Part shown: piece by piece, positions 20,931 to 22,219 of the stretch
How positions within the stretch are numbered: the stretch's first letter is position 1
Layout of the letters: each line of letters starts with the position of its first letter
Virus record (IMG/VR): IMGVR_UViG_3300006793_004801
Span: 1 to 22,219 of that record
Source of the DNA: a virus
DNA: 22,219 bases
Strand: one strand, 5' to 3'
Program-made: the position numbers and the translations under genes
Notes under the pieces: generated by a model
The model's database searches: none
The model's input: only the letters and a program-made list of their open reading frames with translations
What the model was told of the DNA's origin: nothing

Positions 20931-22219
20931 ATGTCAGTCGTGCGTATCGACATTCCGTCGAAGCATCCTCTCCCAGATATGTGGGATGAAGTGCAACCTC
21001 ATTTTCCAATGCCAGCACCAAGAGCGTTTCAAGGCGAAGCGTTGTCGGTTATTTACTGGGCGTTGGAGAATGATAACTTCGACAACATCGTTGTTGAAGC
21101 ACCGACAGGAATAGGCAAATCCGCTATCGCTATGACGGTGCAGAACCGATTCCAGTCCGCATACCTCTTGACACCCACGCTTGGCCTCACAGAGCAATAC
21201 AGGCGTGATTATGGACATGTCGTGAAAGAAGTTCGAGGGCGTTCCAATTTTCCATGCTGGGTTGAATCTGGCGATGCCAGTAAAGCACCATGTTATGTTG
21301 GAAAAAAGAGATGCGCCCACACGAAAGAAGCAGACCCGTGTCCATACTATGCTCAAAAGTTCCAAGCGAGGGATGCGAGAATCACACTATCCAATCCATC
21401 GTATTTGTTCCGAGTCGTCAAATCTCCAGATGGTTCATTCGGCCAGCGTGACTTCGCCATCATCGACGAGGCTCACCAGATGGAACAGTTCGTGATGGGA
21501 TTGATGGAATGTCGAATCACTCACACCGACTTCAATCGAGTGTTTGGTGCGAGAACACCATTCCCAATGCACTATCATCCAGCAGATTGGAAGGATGATA
21601 TTCAACGACTCTATGAGGGCGCAACCAAGACACTGGGAGTGGCGGAGGCTGACGAGGATGCAAACAAAGTCGATGAGATGAGAGCGATTGTCCAGCGCAC
21701 ATCTCAATTGCTGGAACTGCTTGAAGAACCGAATGATGTCGTGGTAGAACTGGACACAGACCGTCGAGGGAATCGAATCCTCATCGCCAAGCCAGTTCGT
21801 GTCAACAAAATTGCACCATCGCTATTGGACTCGATAAGTCGCCAGCGGATATTCCTATCTGCAACAATTCTCAACATTGACACCTTTTTGTCAGGTCTGG
21901 GTCTTGACGACCAAAAGACATTGTTCGTGAGAATCGTCGACTCTCCATTCCCGAAGGAGAACTTCAATGTTCACTATTCTCCATGCGGCTCAATGTCCTA
22001 TTCTCGTCGAGAGGCATCGTTGCCCCGTCAAGTCAAAGCAATCGCTGGAATCATGGCTAAGTGGCCGAATAAGAGGGGTGTGGTGTTGCCTCACACTCAC
22101 GCAATACGAAAGGCATTGGTCGAAGGACTCCGTGACGCTGGACTGGGCGACAGGGTTATCACTCACGATTCAAACGGTATTGCTCGACAAAAGGCACTCG
22201 ACGAGTTCTTCACATCAGA
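20931..22219 (+). CDS. XPD/DinG-type iron-sulfur helicase, 3' partial
   Basis: The N-terminal 429 residues of a superfamily 2 DNA helicase; it runs off the right edge with no stop. It begins MSVVRIDIPSKHPLPDMWDE. Walker A is APTGIGKSA (near residue 62), the DEAH box is AIIDEAHQ (near 178) and motif III is IFLSATIL (near 308). Four Cys between Walker A and DEAH (FPCWVE, APCYVG, KRCAH, DPCPYY) match the 4Fe-4S cluster of XPD and DinG helicases, which unwind DNA 5'-3'. It opens the replication or repair module. ATG 20931 is chosen; GTG 20910 is in frame and possible. A GGTG-CACC hairpin (20909-20922) lies just before the ATG. The promoter with inverted repeats upstream suggests regulated expression. 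Confidence 0.88.
   Translation, partial: MSVVRIDIPSKHPLPDMWDEVQPHFPMPAPRAFQGEALSVIYWALENDNFDNIVVEAPTGIGKSAIAMTVQNRFQSAYLLTPTLGLTEQYRRDYGHVVKEVRGRSNFPCWVESGDASKAPCYVGKKRCAHTKEADPCPYYAQKFQARDARITLSNPSYLFRVVKSPDGSFGQRDFAIIDEAHQMEQFVMGLMECRITHTDFNRVFGARTPFPMHYHPADWKDDIQRLYEGATKTLGVAEADEDANKVDEMRAIVQRTSQLLELLEEPNDVVVELDTDRRGNRILIAKPVRVNKIAPSLLDSISRQRIFLSATILNIDTFLSGLGLDDQKTLFVRIVDSPFPKENFNVHYSPCGSMSYSRREASLPRQVKAIAGIMAKWPNKRGVVLPHTHAIRKALVEGLRDAGLGDRVITHDSNGIARQKALDEFFTS

Noticed and set aside
20869-21114. 81-codon frame overlapping the helicase start
   Set aside because: It overlaps the helicase in another frame, and the helicase has clear Walker A, Cys and DEAH motifs.
1-22219. CRISPR array or insertion sequence
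   Set aside because: No regularly spaced repeats of array type, no transposase and no flanking terminal inverted repeats were seen.

Overview
This window looks like part of the genome of a tailed (Caudoviricetes-type) virus that infects an archaeon. The tail module is unmistakable: tail tube, tail assembly chaperone with a candidate frameshift, tape measure, tail tip, baseplate hub and giant receptor-binding proteins. The archaeal assignment is an inference. Several genes sit 25-27 bases behind a TATA-like box and begin at or next to the predicted transcript start, which is leaderless archaeal style. Others use GGTGAT-type ribosome binding sites. Moderate GC, PKD domains and an iron-sulfur XPD/DinG-type helicase would suit a virus of marine Euryarchaeota such as Poseidoniales (MGII), but the sequence does not prove a host.

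Layout, all on the + strand. 1-1384: the C-terminal part of a GT-B glycosyltransferase, then a basic Cys/His-rich protein. 1399-4661: tail tube, G/T-type tail chaperone pair with a GGGAAAA slip site, and tape measure. 4663-9924: a 1753-residue tail-tip protein with a lectin-like region, two PKD domains and a C-terminal domain resembling a distal-tail protein. 9925-10742: two small unknown genes, each behind its own promoter, resembling morons. 10743-12569: baseplate hub. 12570-13349: about 780 bases without a convincing gene. This stretch has its own promoter and many local hairpins, and I interpret it as a large structured non-coding RNA. 13350-20345: a 2331-residue tail fibre or tip protein with a C-terminal beta-propeller-like region. 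20346-20930: terminators, another cassette promoter with a small gene, and a compact control region with operator-like repeats. 20931-end: a helicase that starts the replication module and runs off the window.

The tail genes are closely packed and mostly use Shine-Dalgarno sites, as expected of one late operon. The cassette units (102-aa gene, 97-aa gene, structured RNA, 83-aa gene) share a distinct promoter made of GAGAAC, CATTGATATT and CATTGATATAC elements. The RNA therefore appears to be an independently expressed unit inserted in the tail module, as the small genes are. The whole window also seems to lack several four-base palindromes, including GATC, AGCT and ACGT, which points to strong selection by host restriction systems.
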